From NCBI GenBank assembly GCA_019914945.1, contig CM034103.1, forward strand, positions 10,230,001-10,294,000: a DNA stretch of 64,000 bases, read 5' to 3'. Position numbers and translations under genes: made by a program. The notes beneath the pieces are model-generated. The model searched no databases, was not told the origin of the DNA, and saw only the letters and a program-made list of their open reading frames with translations. Positions within the stretch are counted from its first letter, which is position 1. Every line of letters begins with the position of its first letter. The DNA comes from Typha latifolia. Lineage: Eukaryota; Streptophyta; Magnoliopsida; Poales; Typhaceae. This document shows, one piece after another, positions 1 to 13,339 of this stretch.

Positions 1-849
1 TCATATTTATATCTATGTACTCGTATTGATTTTATTATATACTATTATGTATAAAATGAAATATTAAGCATACACATTTATAATCTTACATGATTGAGGA
101 ATGATTATTTTATGGGTTATTAGTGATCGTTTTATGGGTTATTAGTGATTAGTGTAAATCTAACCAGACATCTCAACTTTCATAACTCTATCTTCTATTC
201 AAATCAATATTAATTAGAGATAAGACTAACTTTATACTACACTAATATTTTCGGATCTCAAAACTCCTTTTAAAGATCTAGCGGACCACTTTAACAAGGG
301 CTTCATATCAAATTAACAAATGTGAGAGGTACGTAGCTGCTGACTATTTTATAGTCGTACCGTGAGCAGTCTTACCTTTTTCAATCTTTCTCTCATTAGG
401 GTATAGATGTTATATATATTATTTTAGCTTCTAGCGCAATTATATGATTGTATACAGAGGTTGTTTAATTTTGTATTAGCAATTCGTGTACAAAAAATCT
501 ATTTGGATATATTTAAAATATTTGAATGAGTATGATTATAGAATACTTGAATTTATATTTAACACACACTGAAAAAAAATTTAAAAGATATAATAAATGC
601 CGTATGGATCTAAACTCGAATTCAAATTAATCACTAAAACTTGTAACAATTAATAAGAAGCTTATAGATCACTTGTTGATTCCCGCGACTTAATCTATAC
701 GATCTTGCTCACTAAACCCCGCAACACACTATTTCCATCTTTAAAATAAGTTATTGACTTGTGGGGAACCGAGACTATTTTATCTGATCTTGAGAGTCAT
801 CATTGTGCTTGGATCGATCAACTATGCATGAATAGTAATTCATTGCGAG
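1..849. other. AT-rich intergenic DNA
   Basis: No open reading frame of note, no splice-like coding segments and no clear repeat structure were seen. The stretch ends at the left target duplication of the hAT-like element that begins at 850. Confidence 0.5.
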
Positions 850-1569
850 TAGGATGAAAACAGATCAGATAAGAATCCACATTTTTTATTTGAATAAGGA
901 TTTGGATATGGATATTTGATGGATAGCAAAAATTAAAACCATATCCTAACTAAATGGATTCGAATAATTTTCGGATACGGATCGGATAGTTTTCGAATTC
1001 GGATACGAATCGGATAGTTTCCAAATACGGATCAAATTTAAAACGGATACGTATCAAATCTTAAATGAATTATGGCCTTTCTTTTAGACACGATTAACAC
1101 AAAAAATAATAAATCACTTCAATTAACCATTAATACAAATATAACTTCACAAACTTCAATTAACTTCAACATAAAATCACTTCATTCACATTAATTTAAA
1201 AGAAAAATTAACACATATCCAAATACAAAGTCTAGACAAAAGCTAACATTAGCTTTAGAAAAATTAAATTAACACAAACACGATCTAATAGACGCATAGA
1301 TTAATAGATGAGTTGGGTATTTAAATAGCGGGTAAACGAATATCCGTTATCTGAATCCACATCCGATAATATTAGTTATACCCATATCCGTATCCGAATC
1401 CGAATAATTTTTTAAGAGACTATCCATATCCGGATCCGAATTCAGATATTTTACTATATTCTTATCTATATTTGTATCCGAATTGGATAAAAATTTTCTA
1501 TCCTATCCCATCCGATCCGGATCGAGTAGCGGGTTGGGTCGGACTTAAACTGACCCGCTTTCACCCCTA
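850..1569. mobile_element. non-autonomous hAT-like element (720 bp)
   Basis: The left end reads TAGGATGAAAAC and the right end is the reverse complement of TTAGGGGTGAAAGC, giving short imperfect terminal inverted repeats. The flanks are ATTGCGAG (842-849) and ACTGTGAG (1570-1577), an 8-bp duplication with 6 of 8 positions identical, the length made by hAT transposases. Inside, GGATACGGAT/CGGATAG-type words recur near both ends, like hAT subterminal repeats. There is no transposase frame, so it would need a partner element to move. Its ends and internal words match the larger element at 21969-23472. Confidence 0.6.
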
Positions 1570-1577
1570 ACTGTGAG

Positions 1578-2119
1578 TTCTATTGAGTAAAAAAGCTTAA
1601 GATATAGCTACAAGATTCAGCGGTCCGTAAGTAGTTCATGTATTTACATGTTAATTACTAATTATTGATTTGATCCCAATAAAAAAAATTAATAATTTTT
1701 ACCCTGTTTTAGAAAAAATTTATATAAAAATTATTTGTGTTTGCTTTAATATTTATATCTAATTATTTGCCTATATTTATGATTCGGCGAGAGTGATGAT
1801 ATATATAATTATAATTAAATTATAATATTAATACATAATTTATTTAATTGTCGAGGACTAACGTCGTGCGTGTCACGTGTGCCGTGTTGCAAGGAATATG
1901 TGTTACATATGTATGCAGTAATTCTTCCTCTTTCACTTAAGATAAAAACAAAAAGAAAAAAGTTGGCAAGCCCAATCTACTGCCGGTGAATTATGTAATA
2001 TGGAAAGTGGTAAGAGAATCTGAAAGCTTGTAGTTGATGGGCTATCAGCCTATCATTATCTTATGTTTAGAAAATGGAGGACTTCAACAACTCACTCAAA
2101 GATATACGACCGTTTCTTC
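1578..2119. other. intergenic DNA, no feature seen
   Basis: AT-rich sequence with no coding signal between the hAT-like element and the AT-rich dispersed repeat. Confidence 0.4.
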
Positions 2120-2335
2120 CGTGACTTGGAAGGAATAAATGTTTATCAATAGGTTTGATGGAAGTTTAACAGTTAAGATCCTTAATGGTTCATTAGAATA
2201 TTAAAATATTAAAATATTATCTGTTCAATAAGTAATTTTTTATTTTTAAAATATATTACATTGATATATTATTTTTTAATAATTATATTATCTTAATAAT
2301 TTATCAAGTAAAAGACATATATATTCTTAACCGAG

Positions 2336-2371
<36 letters not shown>

Positions 2372-2645
2372 AAAGTATCGTTATCTTTTTAGAATTAACT
2401 TGATGAAAATTTAATTAAATTATATTTTCTATTATTTTTTAATATTTGCATATATCCCTCATTAGTTTAAGATTTATCTAAACTAAGATTTGATAATAGA
2501 TATCTTAAATTTAAATTGAAGTCTATATGTAAAGAATTAAATTTAAATTATCTAGTATTAAATGATATTTTCTATAATTAAGGTTCAATCGTATCTATCA
2601 CAATTATATTTAAGAGAAAGAATGTGTAATCTGAAAGTTAGGCCT
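2120..2645 (-). repeat. AT-rich dispersed repeat, copy A
   Basis: The reverse complement of this stretch aligns by eye with about 37.7-38.29 kb, in front of squalene synthase. Shared blocks include the words ATCTTAAACTAATG, ATATATGCAAATA, TTAAATTTTCATCAA and TAAGATAATATAATTATT in the same order. A (TA)n tract at about 2340-2369 sits where copy B has a short TATATATA. The copies are diverged and the true ends are not defined. It has no coding capacity, so it is probably an old short transposable element. Confidence 0.55.
2340..2369. repeat. (TA)n microsatellite
   Basis: About 15 uninterrupted TA units inside AT-rich dispersed repeat copy A. Confidence 0.9.
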
Positions 2646-4662
2646 ACGTAATCTAATCTTTTTGACTAATATATCATTTTTTGTACATAATATGGGCATT
2701 GAAACTAGTACCGATATGAAAACATACTATAATAGTCATTAGATTATGATTATAAATTTAAGAGGGATATTAAGCTATTTGCTAAAATATATATATATAA
2801 TAAGTTTTTGATCAAAATAGCCATCTCTTAAATTCTATTTACGGAATATCCCAAACTTCATATAAAAAAAGGATGTATTCAATAAGAGAGTAAAATATGG
2901 AATTCATCGTCCCTTTACTTTTAGATTAAAAACATCAAACACAGTCAATAATCTAGTCAGCACTGGCATATAAAAGAAAATATTGAATAGTTTAACGTTT
3001 AACTAAAATGCTCAATAATTCAAAATAATATAGATATAAAATTAGATATTTTACAACATATTCATATAGTATATCTTTAACCTTTTAAGCTATGGTCAAA
3101 ACTATTACAAAGCCCTTGATGAGATCTATCTAATAACATAACATATTATATGATCAAAATAAATAAAACAACGCAAAGTTATGAAAGATTAAGCAAAAAT
3201 ATAGATAAAAATAATTAAATCTATGACAAAATCTTCACAGGGGCATATTTTAAATAAATAGTCCATTGTAAAATTACGATGTCTAAACTTTTTCTTTAAT
3301 ATGTTTTTTGTCTAAGGTCTAATTAAGCTTCAATCGGAATCATTAAATTTCTTTTACCTTCGCAATATTTTATATCCAAAATAAATTACTGGTTACAAAT
3401 GTATGTTATTTTAATATGAATAATTTAGCATCTTAATAAGACAAATTAAATGGAAGAGATAATAGGGTCCTCTTCTTCTCGTACAAAGCGCAGCACTGAA
3501 GTATTTATCATTTTCTCTAAGGGCAGCACTATAGTCAGCAGTTTATTTTCTAAATAAAATGATTATTAGGTTTACTGACATGAATGCTGACATTTGATGG
3601 GGTTTAAAGTTTGGAGTTTAAAGTTTGAAGGAGGGCTGGGTTGGTTTAATACTTCTCGTAAGACATCATACATTAGAGACCATAGGTATCAGATAAGTCA
3701 GTTCGAAATGACTCGATTGATGTGACCAAAGACATTTAAGAAGACATTGTTTCTTTCGTTTTCTCTTCTTTATTAGATGTCGGCATTTAATAACTCAAAG
3801 ATACCAAATTCTTCACCTAGGACAAGGGGTTCCCGTTAATTTCGGTTCTAGTTTCTTTTGATAAATAATTTTTTATTTTATTTTTAAGATATTAAATAAG
3901 ATCTAATTACATTAGGTATAACTTAGATTTAAATCAAATCTAGCCCAAAATCTAAACCATCCTTAACAAAAATTAGGATAAATTACAGTTTAATCCCCTC
4001 TAATTTACCCGATTTAAATTTATCTTCGTATATTTTAAACTTGCACACTTAACTTTAATACTGCTGGACGAAGTTGAAACAATTAATCAATTATTAACGA
4101 GAATATACAAAAATTTAATTACTCCTACAGAAATATAGTAAGATTTTAAGATGGTAAAAATAGTTTAGTCATTTAACAATTTACTTATTACGATAAAAAA
4201 TGCTTAAGTTTAAAAGTATAATTTACTTAAAAAAATTTCGGATTGGATATCAACTAAATTTATCGGTTTGGGATAAAACTTTGACCATGCTTTATATTAC
4301 CGCATAAAAGGGTTAATTTCTTCTAATCTCTAGTTAATTTAGTGGCTATTAAGTATTAAATATCATCAAACTAAAATTTTAAGTTGGTAGAAGCATGGTG
4401 TCAAAGGGGAGCAAATTGGTCTTAATCTTAGAATGCTAGTGCTCAAGGTGCTACAGGAATTCATAAAAAAGAAGCTACAGAAAGAAGTGCTTGGACGTTT
4501 CCAAATTCTGCAAATGCTACTCCCTCAAGTTGTTCTTCCATGTAGGATTGACTGCATGATTCGTAGGATCACCACCTCCCCTCTTAACTTTCGAAAAGAG
4601 ACTAAAGGAGACATACATACTGACATACATCTACAATGGTACCTTTCCCTTCATTATTTCAT

Positions 4663-4663
<1 letters not shown>
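2646..4663. other. intergenic DNA, no feature seen
   Basis: AT-rich sequence without recognisable coding signal. Reading frames here are short and unrelated to any family I know. Confidence 0.4.

Positions 4664-4693
<30 letters not shown>
4664..4693. repeat. (CT)n microsatellite
   Basis: About 15 perfect CT units. The open frames running through it (leucine/serine stretches) are artefacts of the repeat. Confidence 0.95.
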
Positions 4694-4695
<2 letters not shown>

Positions 4696-5463
4696 GCAAT
4701 GCACGTGTAAGCAACTTAAACTTTCACTTATAATAAAGGCTAGATATGTTAAATAATGATTTGGAGACCACTTACAAGGCTAGAAGTCCATAATATGAAA
4801 CCAGTCGATCGTGCGTTCATAATGAAATTGCATGCAGATGAAATCACAGAGAATTGCCACAAGAAAATACACACGCATTCTTTAATCTAATTTCGGGATG
4901 AAAAGAGAGATGGGGATAAAATTAGTTCCATAGTCACACTCACATATAATGTACTGAAGCAATTAAATAGTACGTTTGTTTTGATCTCCACAAGATTCAT
5001 GACTTTGTATTGTGTATGTCTGCAGTATTAGTTGATCATGTATGCGTCATCTCTAACAAAATTTTCCATCTGTCCTGGAGATCCTTGATACAACTTTGAC
5101 AATGTGCCTTAATAGATCGTAAGTGGCTAAGTGCAGCCTGTAAATAGTATGAGCATTTCTGTAACCCATTTAAGGACATGTAAGAAGCACAAATATATTA
5201 GAAATACACATGATCATACTAGTTACGTCTCTCTCTCTCTCCCTCTCTTGATGTCTATGTCTCTGTCTTTGATCTATATATACATCAAGTCCGAACGATT
5301 GTCGACTACCAGAAACCAAAATCCCCTACACGATTAGTTACTATCTATCTATCTCTCTTATTTGAGCAGGATTGTTTCTTTTGTGGAAGGTCATCTACTC
5401 ATCTGTGCAATGCATGAGGCTTCTTGTCCTAAATTATTTCTCTACTCTGCACCTAGAAGTCCA

Positions 5464-7761
<2,298 letters not shown>

Positions 7762-7799
<38 letters not shown>

Positions 7800-7839
7800 T
7801 TATTTCACGGAAATTGAGAACATGTATGTGTATAAATAT

Positions 7840-7877
<38 letters not shown>
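7762..7877. repeat. two (GA)n microsatellites
   Basis: GA tracts at 7762-7797 and 7842-7877, separated by about 44 bp of unique sequence. Confidence 0.95.
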
Positions 7878-7880
<3 letters not shown>

Positions 7881-9304
7881 GAGATTAGCTTTAAGATCTT
7901 CAGTGGCACGAAACTAGTAGGTTTCCCAGGGGAACGAATATATATTAGGAGTTCCAACTGACTTCTAGGTTTATTGGCGATTGATCAGAACAAAGGTATA
8001 ACAATAATTAAAGCACATCTAGGAATAAAAATATCAGGCAGTAAATCATACGCAGTCCAGACTGCAGGGATTTCCTGCACTCATTATATTTGGTCACCTG
8101 TAATTGGCTGATGAGTCAGTCAAAGTTCCATGTTAGAATGGTAACACAAAAGTGATATATAGTAAATGGTAAAGGTATTGGGTAATTAATGTTCTCTGAC
8201 CTTGGAAAATATAGAACAACAACTGGCTGTTTGCATGCACTGCACACCATTAATGGATCACTCAATCTGCTAGCTAGAACAAAGCATATGCTTCAAAAGA
8301 GAACTAAGAAATTTAGATGCCCAGTTCATAGGAGAAGATGATGCCATGAACTTATCCTTTTCTGAGCATTCAATCATTAACAAAATCAATGCAGGATCTC
8401 TTTGACAGATTCTGTTCTATGATGCATCCCATTCTCTCCTATCATTGCAATAAATGCATTTAGTACCATCTTACACTTTGCCCAACCTACCAAGTTAGCT
8501 CATTACTTCAGCCACACTCATGGACTACTGATACATGAGTAAATGTAGTCCATGCATCATGCTTGCACATCCACAGCAGATGAACCAACATACATGCATA
8601 ATGTGAATTGTGAGGAATTAATATCTGATATTTGCTTCACAGGGAAAGAGAAAAGAACACAAACTTTTGATGGAACTAAATGAAGGCTATGTCATGTCAT
8701 CAACGGAAGATGGGTAGAAGTATCTAGGAGATACCATCCTGATTCCACTTGTCAACCTCATGGAATCCAATACCTTTCGGAGTTGGGTTTGTATATGGAT
8801 GCTATATGGTATCGTTGCTAAATATTAGCAGTTCCCACATATATTGCCATGATCTAGGTTCTCCTGGCATCAATTGATAATGTTATAGTAAAAATAAAAT
8901 AAAAGAAGCATTGTAAATTTCATGTGAATGAAGAGACAAGCAAGAAAGCAAGAAAATAAAATGAATAATATATAGGAGGGGCATAATGATATCCTTGTAT
9001 CGTAAAGCTTATTATTATGCCTAAAAGATTTGCAGTCACAAAATTAACGCTTTAAAATTATAGTTCCTTAATTAATGGACATGACAATTGCTATCATGTA
9101 CAAGAAATTTAGTGGAAAGAGTAATCATCTAAAATATGTTTGACATATATGCTTCTTATATATCTTCCTATCTGGCGTTGCTATTAGATTATTAAATGGT
9201 GTTTCCTATATTAAATTTACTGAAGATTATTCTATTTTTGGTTTAATATTACAAGAAAGTTGGCATGCAATTTTTTTTTTCCTTAAAACTGTACATCGGA
9301 TCAT

Positions 9305-9525
9305 AGGGTCCACTGAGATGGATCCATCAACTCATCATAGAGTCCATCGAATTACTAAGATGGGCCTACACCACTGAAGCATAAAATAACAAAGAAACAT
9401 GACAGAAACACATGCAAGTTTAGGGTAAGTAGCATGAGAGTTTAAAACTTTCTCACTTTATACTACCAACGAGTAAGCAAAGGTGCCCATTGAGGTGGAT
9501 CCACCAACTCACCAAAGCATCACAA
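9305..9525. repeat. degenerate direct repeat of about 40 bp
   Basis: A segment near 9305-9347 and one near 9483-9525 share GATGGATCCA/GGTGGATCCA followed by CAACTCA and CA-rich sequence, about 178 bp apart. It is a minor diverged duplication of unknown origin. Confidence 0.35.
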
Positions 9526-9741
9526 GAGCCAACAATATTCCATTACTCCAAGATGAGACCATACTATATAACTTAACATGAAATAAAAAGTTAGGCGCAA
9601 AAGAAACCATTATAGCTTTGAGTAAACAGAATGTGAGATTAAAAAGCAAAGCAGTCTTTCTGGGAAAAATAATTAAAAGCATGGTCATTCTTGGTATGTA
9701 ACAATGCATGCAAAAAAGAAACATAGATTTGTTGTTTACTC

Positions 9742-9745
<4 letters not shown>

Positions 9746-9799
<54 letters not shown>
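9746..9799. repeat. (GA)n microsatellite
   Basis: About 27 perfect AG units, roughly 1.1 kb beyond the 3' end of the GRAS gene. Confidence 0.95.
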
Positions 9800-9801
<2 letters not shown>

Positions 9802-10678
9802 TAAAGAAGACAGGAAGCTAGGGAGTCATGGGTGCTTAGGGAACCAAACAGGCATGCAAGATCCCAAGGAGATGGGCTTCTAAAAGAGAATTGTTTGTGT
9901 CCAAAGGGGGGCAAGGTTGACACCAAAAGATTTGGGCTTTGAGAAATCCCATGGTTTTGTTAGGAGACAAGGGGCAGGAATTAAGGTGGTGGAGATGTGG
10001 GTTGGTGCACTCTCAAAGACAACTAACAGGCAAATCTGGGGCATGAGCACAGAAAACAAGAACAAAACCCCCCTTATTGGGAGCACAAGACAAGAGAGTA
10101 TATATATCAAACACTAGGTGGCCTTTTTGCAGAATAGAAGGGCCTATGCGATGATTACCCTCATTCAATCCATCTCTGTCTTATAAATGCCATCCTTAAA
10201 CCTCTTTAATAATAATGCTTAGTAGTGACTGGGCATTATTAGTAATAATAAACTCACTGCGTTAAGCACCAACAAGCAACTGAATGCAAGCATGAGGTCT
10301 CATGAATAACTAAATGTGAGAGATGTCATCCATTAGCATAAAATATCCAAAGAGATGAACAACAATAGGAAGTGCAAAAGCCACACACAACCAAGGATCG
10401 ACAAGAAATTAATAGAAAGATAACACAATAAATCCATTCACGAAAACATAGCACTTAAAATATCCAAATGCACATTAAGTACTAAGAAATACAAAGGAAA
10501 AATACATCTAGAGTAGAGGGATAAAAAAATTCGTGAGGGAATTAATTAACAAATGGTGCAACAAACCAGCCTAGTTTATAGAGATCAGGAAACGAGTTAA
10601 AGAAGAGGAAGCCAGTTTTGTTCACTACTTCCGAAATCCCCCATGCAACGTCCACGGTCATCCATGACTCCATCCCTC

Positions 10679-10710
10679 TCCTTCCCTCCTTCCCTCCTTC
10701 CCTCCTTCCC
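10679..10710. repeat. (CTTCCCTC)4 minisatellite
   Basis: Four tandem copies of an 8-bp pyrimidine unit, about 220 bp beyond the stop codon of the minus-strand GRAS gene, so possibly in its 3' transcribed region. Confidence 0.8.
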
Positions 10711-10933
10711 ATGAAACTAGATAAGAAACTAGGGTTAGGGTTTTGTAGCAAATATCCTACTTAACCTACGTACATATATTTTCCTAGCTACTTCCCCCTC
10801 CCTCTTCCCCTACATGGGCATTTTTACTTGAGACCAAGAAATCATGCAAACACACCAAGAAAAGAAAAAAAAAAGAGAAGTAAAATAACTCGAACTAACC
10901 AATTAATTAGTTTTTTTTGTAGGTTTTTTTGCA

Positions 10934-12121
10934 TTAGTGCCAAGAAGAGAGGGAGAAGAGGGGCTTGTTCTGCCATCCTAAGAGAAACGATCCCCTCACC
11001 ATCTGTAGCTGGTAACCTTCCGATGGATAATGAAGTCGCAGCAAAAGTTTCGCCTGCGATAGAGCGAAAGCGCTGAGCTGGCGGCCGGCGAACCCCGCCG
11101 ACTTCATCGCTATCTCCCAGCGATCGAGCCGATCTTGGCGGCAGGCTTCCTCCTCGTCGCTGGCCACCGCGTCCTCGATCTCCCGCCCGAGCCATTCCTC
11201 CACCGCCAGCCGCTCTGGGCTCCCCGGCGGCACCGTCGCCTCGAGCGACTCGAACACCGCTGTGTAGTAGTCCAGCGCCTCCAAGAACCTGTGTATAAAA
11301 CTCGACGAGCTGTAGCTGACCTCCCTCTCCGCCACCGCCACCACCTCCGGGCTCATCGCCTTGATGCCGATCAAGAAGTCCCTAAGCTCGTCCTTCCGGA
11401 GCTTGTGCAAGTAGAGCACGCAGTTGACGGCGAGCATCTCGCCCGGTTGCAATTGGAGGGAGGTAGTGGAGATGGAGTTTGAACTGGAGGGGAGGAGGAG
11501 GGGGTGGAATTGGAAGGAAAGGTTTAGGGAGCGCGCGAAGGCGTGGAGGCGGTCGGCGGTGCGGAGGAGGACGTCGAGATTCGGGCCGGTGCCAGTGATC
11601 CGGATCGACGGTGGATCCGGGCGGTCAGCGATGGCCTGGAGGAGCGGCGGCCACTGCACGCCGTGGGCGGTGTCGAAGTCGAGGATGTGGATCTTGCTGC
11701 GGCCGTCAGCCGCCACAGTGTCGAGGATGGCCTGGTTAGCGGTGAGGTGGGCGAAGCGGAGGAACGGCGTGATCTTGTTGAAGGAGAGGTAGGACGAGGA
11801 CTGGAGCGAGGACTCGTCGTCGAGATGGAGGACGTGGCGGCGGCTGCGTCGGTCGAGGCGGAGGGAGAGCGCCCGGGCGAAGCGGTGGGCGACGCGATCG
11901 GCGGAGTCGCCGCAGGGGGAGGCGGCGGAGAGCAAGAAGGAGGCCCCACGATGGGCTGCGGGGAGGTCATCGCCGCGGTGGATGAGCTCGGCGCAGCGGA
12001 TCAGGAGCTGTCGGGCGCCGGCGGAAGGCGAGGCGATTAGGCCGCGGTGGAGATGGGGGTGGTGGGGATGGTGATCTGGGTCTTGCTCAGATTCCTCATG
12101 GGAGTTGAGTGAGCTGAGCAT
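10934..12121 (-). CDS. GRAS-family transcription regulator, LAS/SCL18-like
   Basis: Intact single-exon frame of 395 residues. The GRAS domain fills nearly all of it. Leucine-rich region I starts at about 36 (RQLLIRCAELI). The VHIID-type core is at about 144-162 (IHILDFDTAHGVQWPPLL), preceded by LTANQAILD. Leucine-rich region II and the PFYRE region cover about 185-320, and the SAW region covers about 332-395, ending in SLSSW-H. The short, poorly conserved N-terminus without DELLA or TVHYNP motifs excludes DELLA proteins. GRAS proteins are nuclear co-regulators. The FAHLTANQAIL and HGVQWPPLLQA motifs point to the LATERAL SUPPRESSOR / MOC1 / SCL18 clade, whose known members control axillary meristem formation; that role here is inference. 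The coding region is markedly GC-rich against AT-rich flanks, as in many monocot intronless genes. Long frames on the other strand here are shadows. Confidence 0.93.
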   Translation of the reverse strand: MLSSLNSHEESEQDPDHHPHHPHLHRGLIASPSAGARQLLIRCAELIHRGDDLPAAHRGASFLLSAASPCGDSADRVAHRFARALSLRLDRRSRRHVLHLDDESSLQSSSYLSFNKITPFLRFAHLTANQAILDTVAADGRSKIHILDFDTAHGVQWPPLLQAIADRPDPPSIRITGTGPNLDVLLRTADRLHAFARSLNLSFQFHPLLLPSSSNSISTTSLQLQPGEMLAVNCVLYLHKLRKDELRDFLIGIKAMSPEVVAVAEREVSYSSSSFIHRFLEALDYYTAVFESLEATVPPGSPERLAVEEWLGREIEDAVASDEEEACRQDRLDRWEIAMKSAGFAGRQLSAFALSQAKLLLRLHYPSEGYQLQMVRGSFLLGWQNKPLFSLSSWH

Positions 12122-12260
12122 AGTTTAAACAAAGAGTAGTCGTAGTAAGGAGTGGAGATGGAGTTGGAGTGAGAGGAGGAGGAGGAGGAGATTGCGGAGG
12201 TTGCATTCCTTTGCTTTAATAGAACATCTGGGAGTGCAGCAGCTTCCTTGACAGGACATG
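12122..12260 (-). promoter_or_regulatory. putative 5' leader and core promoter of the GRAS gene
   Basis: Read on the minus strand, a TATTAAAGC word (12213-12221) lies about 95 bp before the ATG, and a CTCC-repeat pyrimidine leader lies between them. TATA-like words are common in AT-rich plant DNA, so this is a weak call. Confidence 0.3.
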
Positions 12261-13075
12261 ATCTGCCAAAAAATACAGAGAGGGAAGTGAGAGTAGTAGT
12301 AGTAGTAGTAGTAGTAGGGAGTGGCAGCTTGTCTATAGACTCACTCAGAGCTTCTCTCTCTTTCTCTTTCTCTCTCTCTATATATCTTTCTATCTCTTTC
12401 CCTATCTTTATCTTTATGGAAATGTGGCAGGAGAGGGGGGGTGGGTTTATGCCTTTGTTGTCCTTTCCCCCATGGACTTTGGTGCCAATTGGGCTTCCTG
12501 GGGTTGATTAATTTGATGTCTGCTTAGAAAATGATGAAGGCCTAAATGAGGGCTCCAAGGAATCTAAAACATTCTGAAGGGCTAAGATACTAAGCTAGCT
12601 TGTAATGAAGAGAGAGAAGTAGAGGCAAGTTAGGTGGAAAGAGTGAGAGTGAGGACTAAACACAAGATTCAGAGAACTAAAAGATGCTGCTAATCTTGCA
12701 GATGAGAAGCAGATACAGGAGATGCCATCTGGGTGTAACAGTTTGGAGAACCTACTTTTTACCTTTAACTTCTGTGTTTCCTCTTCTCTCTCTCTCTCTC
12801 TCACCTCTTCCCCTGGATCTACACACGCAAAGCTTTTAATGGGTGAACAGAGACTACACACCCCCAACTCCAACTATCTTTTGTTTTGTCTCATTGTAGG
12901 ATCTCCACTGATGGCTTTCAGATAACTTCCTTGCAGCTCTCTCCCCTTTGTTGCCAGTACAAAGGTGGAGACTGTTATAACAAGTAATCCACCTCTCTCA
13001 CTTCCCTTCTTTAAAAGCCAAAGCTCTCTCTCTCTAAATATATATATATATATATTATATATGATTTCTCTCTCT
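12261..13075. other. pyrimidine-rich intergenic DNA upstream of the GRAS gene
   Basis: Contains GTA repeats (about 12292-12316) and several short CT/TCTTTC tracts (about 12355-12400 and 12783-12802). No gene is seen. These GAGA-type tracts could contribute to regulation of the divergent GRAS promoter; this is inference only. Confidence 0.35.
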
Positions 13076-13339
13076 ATGGCTTGTTTGTGTACAAAGTATT
13101 GGAGAGGGGATCCAAGCAACAACAACAGCAAGAAAGTGAAGGGGGGGAGGGGAGGGGGCAAACACCATGATCCTGCTAGCTACCATCATCACTGCATCCT
13201 TCCATTGAACGCTCACATCAATGTAAACCCAAAGGCATCCGGGTACAACCCAATAGCAAACAAATGGAATATTGCAGGCCCAAGGGTGAAAGACATTTGC
13301 CAAATGGATGTAATGTTTCAGAAACCCAACCCCAGATGA
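13076..13339 (+). CDS. doubtful small open reading frame (87 codons)
   Basis: An ATG follows a (TA)n tract by about 30 bp and opens a frame of 87 codons starting MACLCTKYWRGDP, with a basic, histidine-rich middle (SYHHHC) and a PKASGYNPIANKW segment. An earlier in-frame ATG lies at 13061. No signal peptide, transmembrane helix or known domain is visible. The TATA-like tract and short leader are the only hints of a real gene, and both could be chance in this microsatellite-rich region. I do not recognise a family. Confidence 0.12.
   Translation: MACLCTKYWRGDPSNNNSKKVKGGRGGGKHHDPASYHHHCILPLNAHINVNPKASGYNPIANKWNIAGPRVKDICQMDVMFQKPNPR

Noticed and set aside
4433..4756. 107-codon open frame on plus
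   Set aside because: Runs through the (CT)n microsatellite and has no domain; its length is a by-product of the repeat.
10385..10410. Weak resemblance to the miR169 mature sequence (CAACCAAGGAT)
   Set aside because: Match fails in the second half and no hairpin partner was seen.
11135..12040. Several long frames overlapping the GRAS gene on both strands
   Set aside because: GC-rich coding DNA leaves few stops in other frames; only the 395-residue minus frame shows the GRAS motifs.
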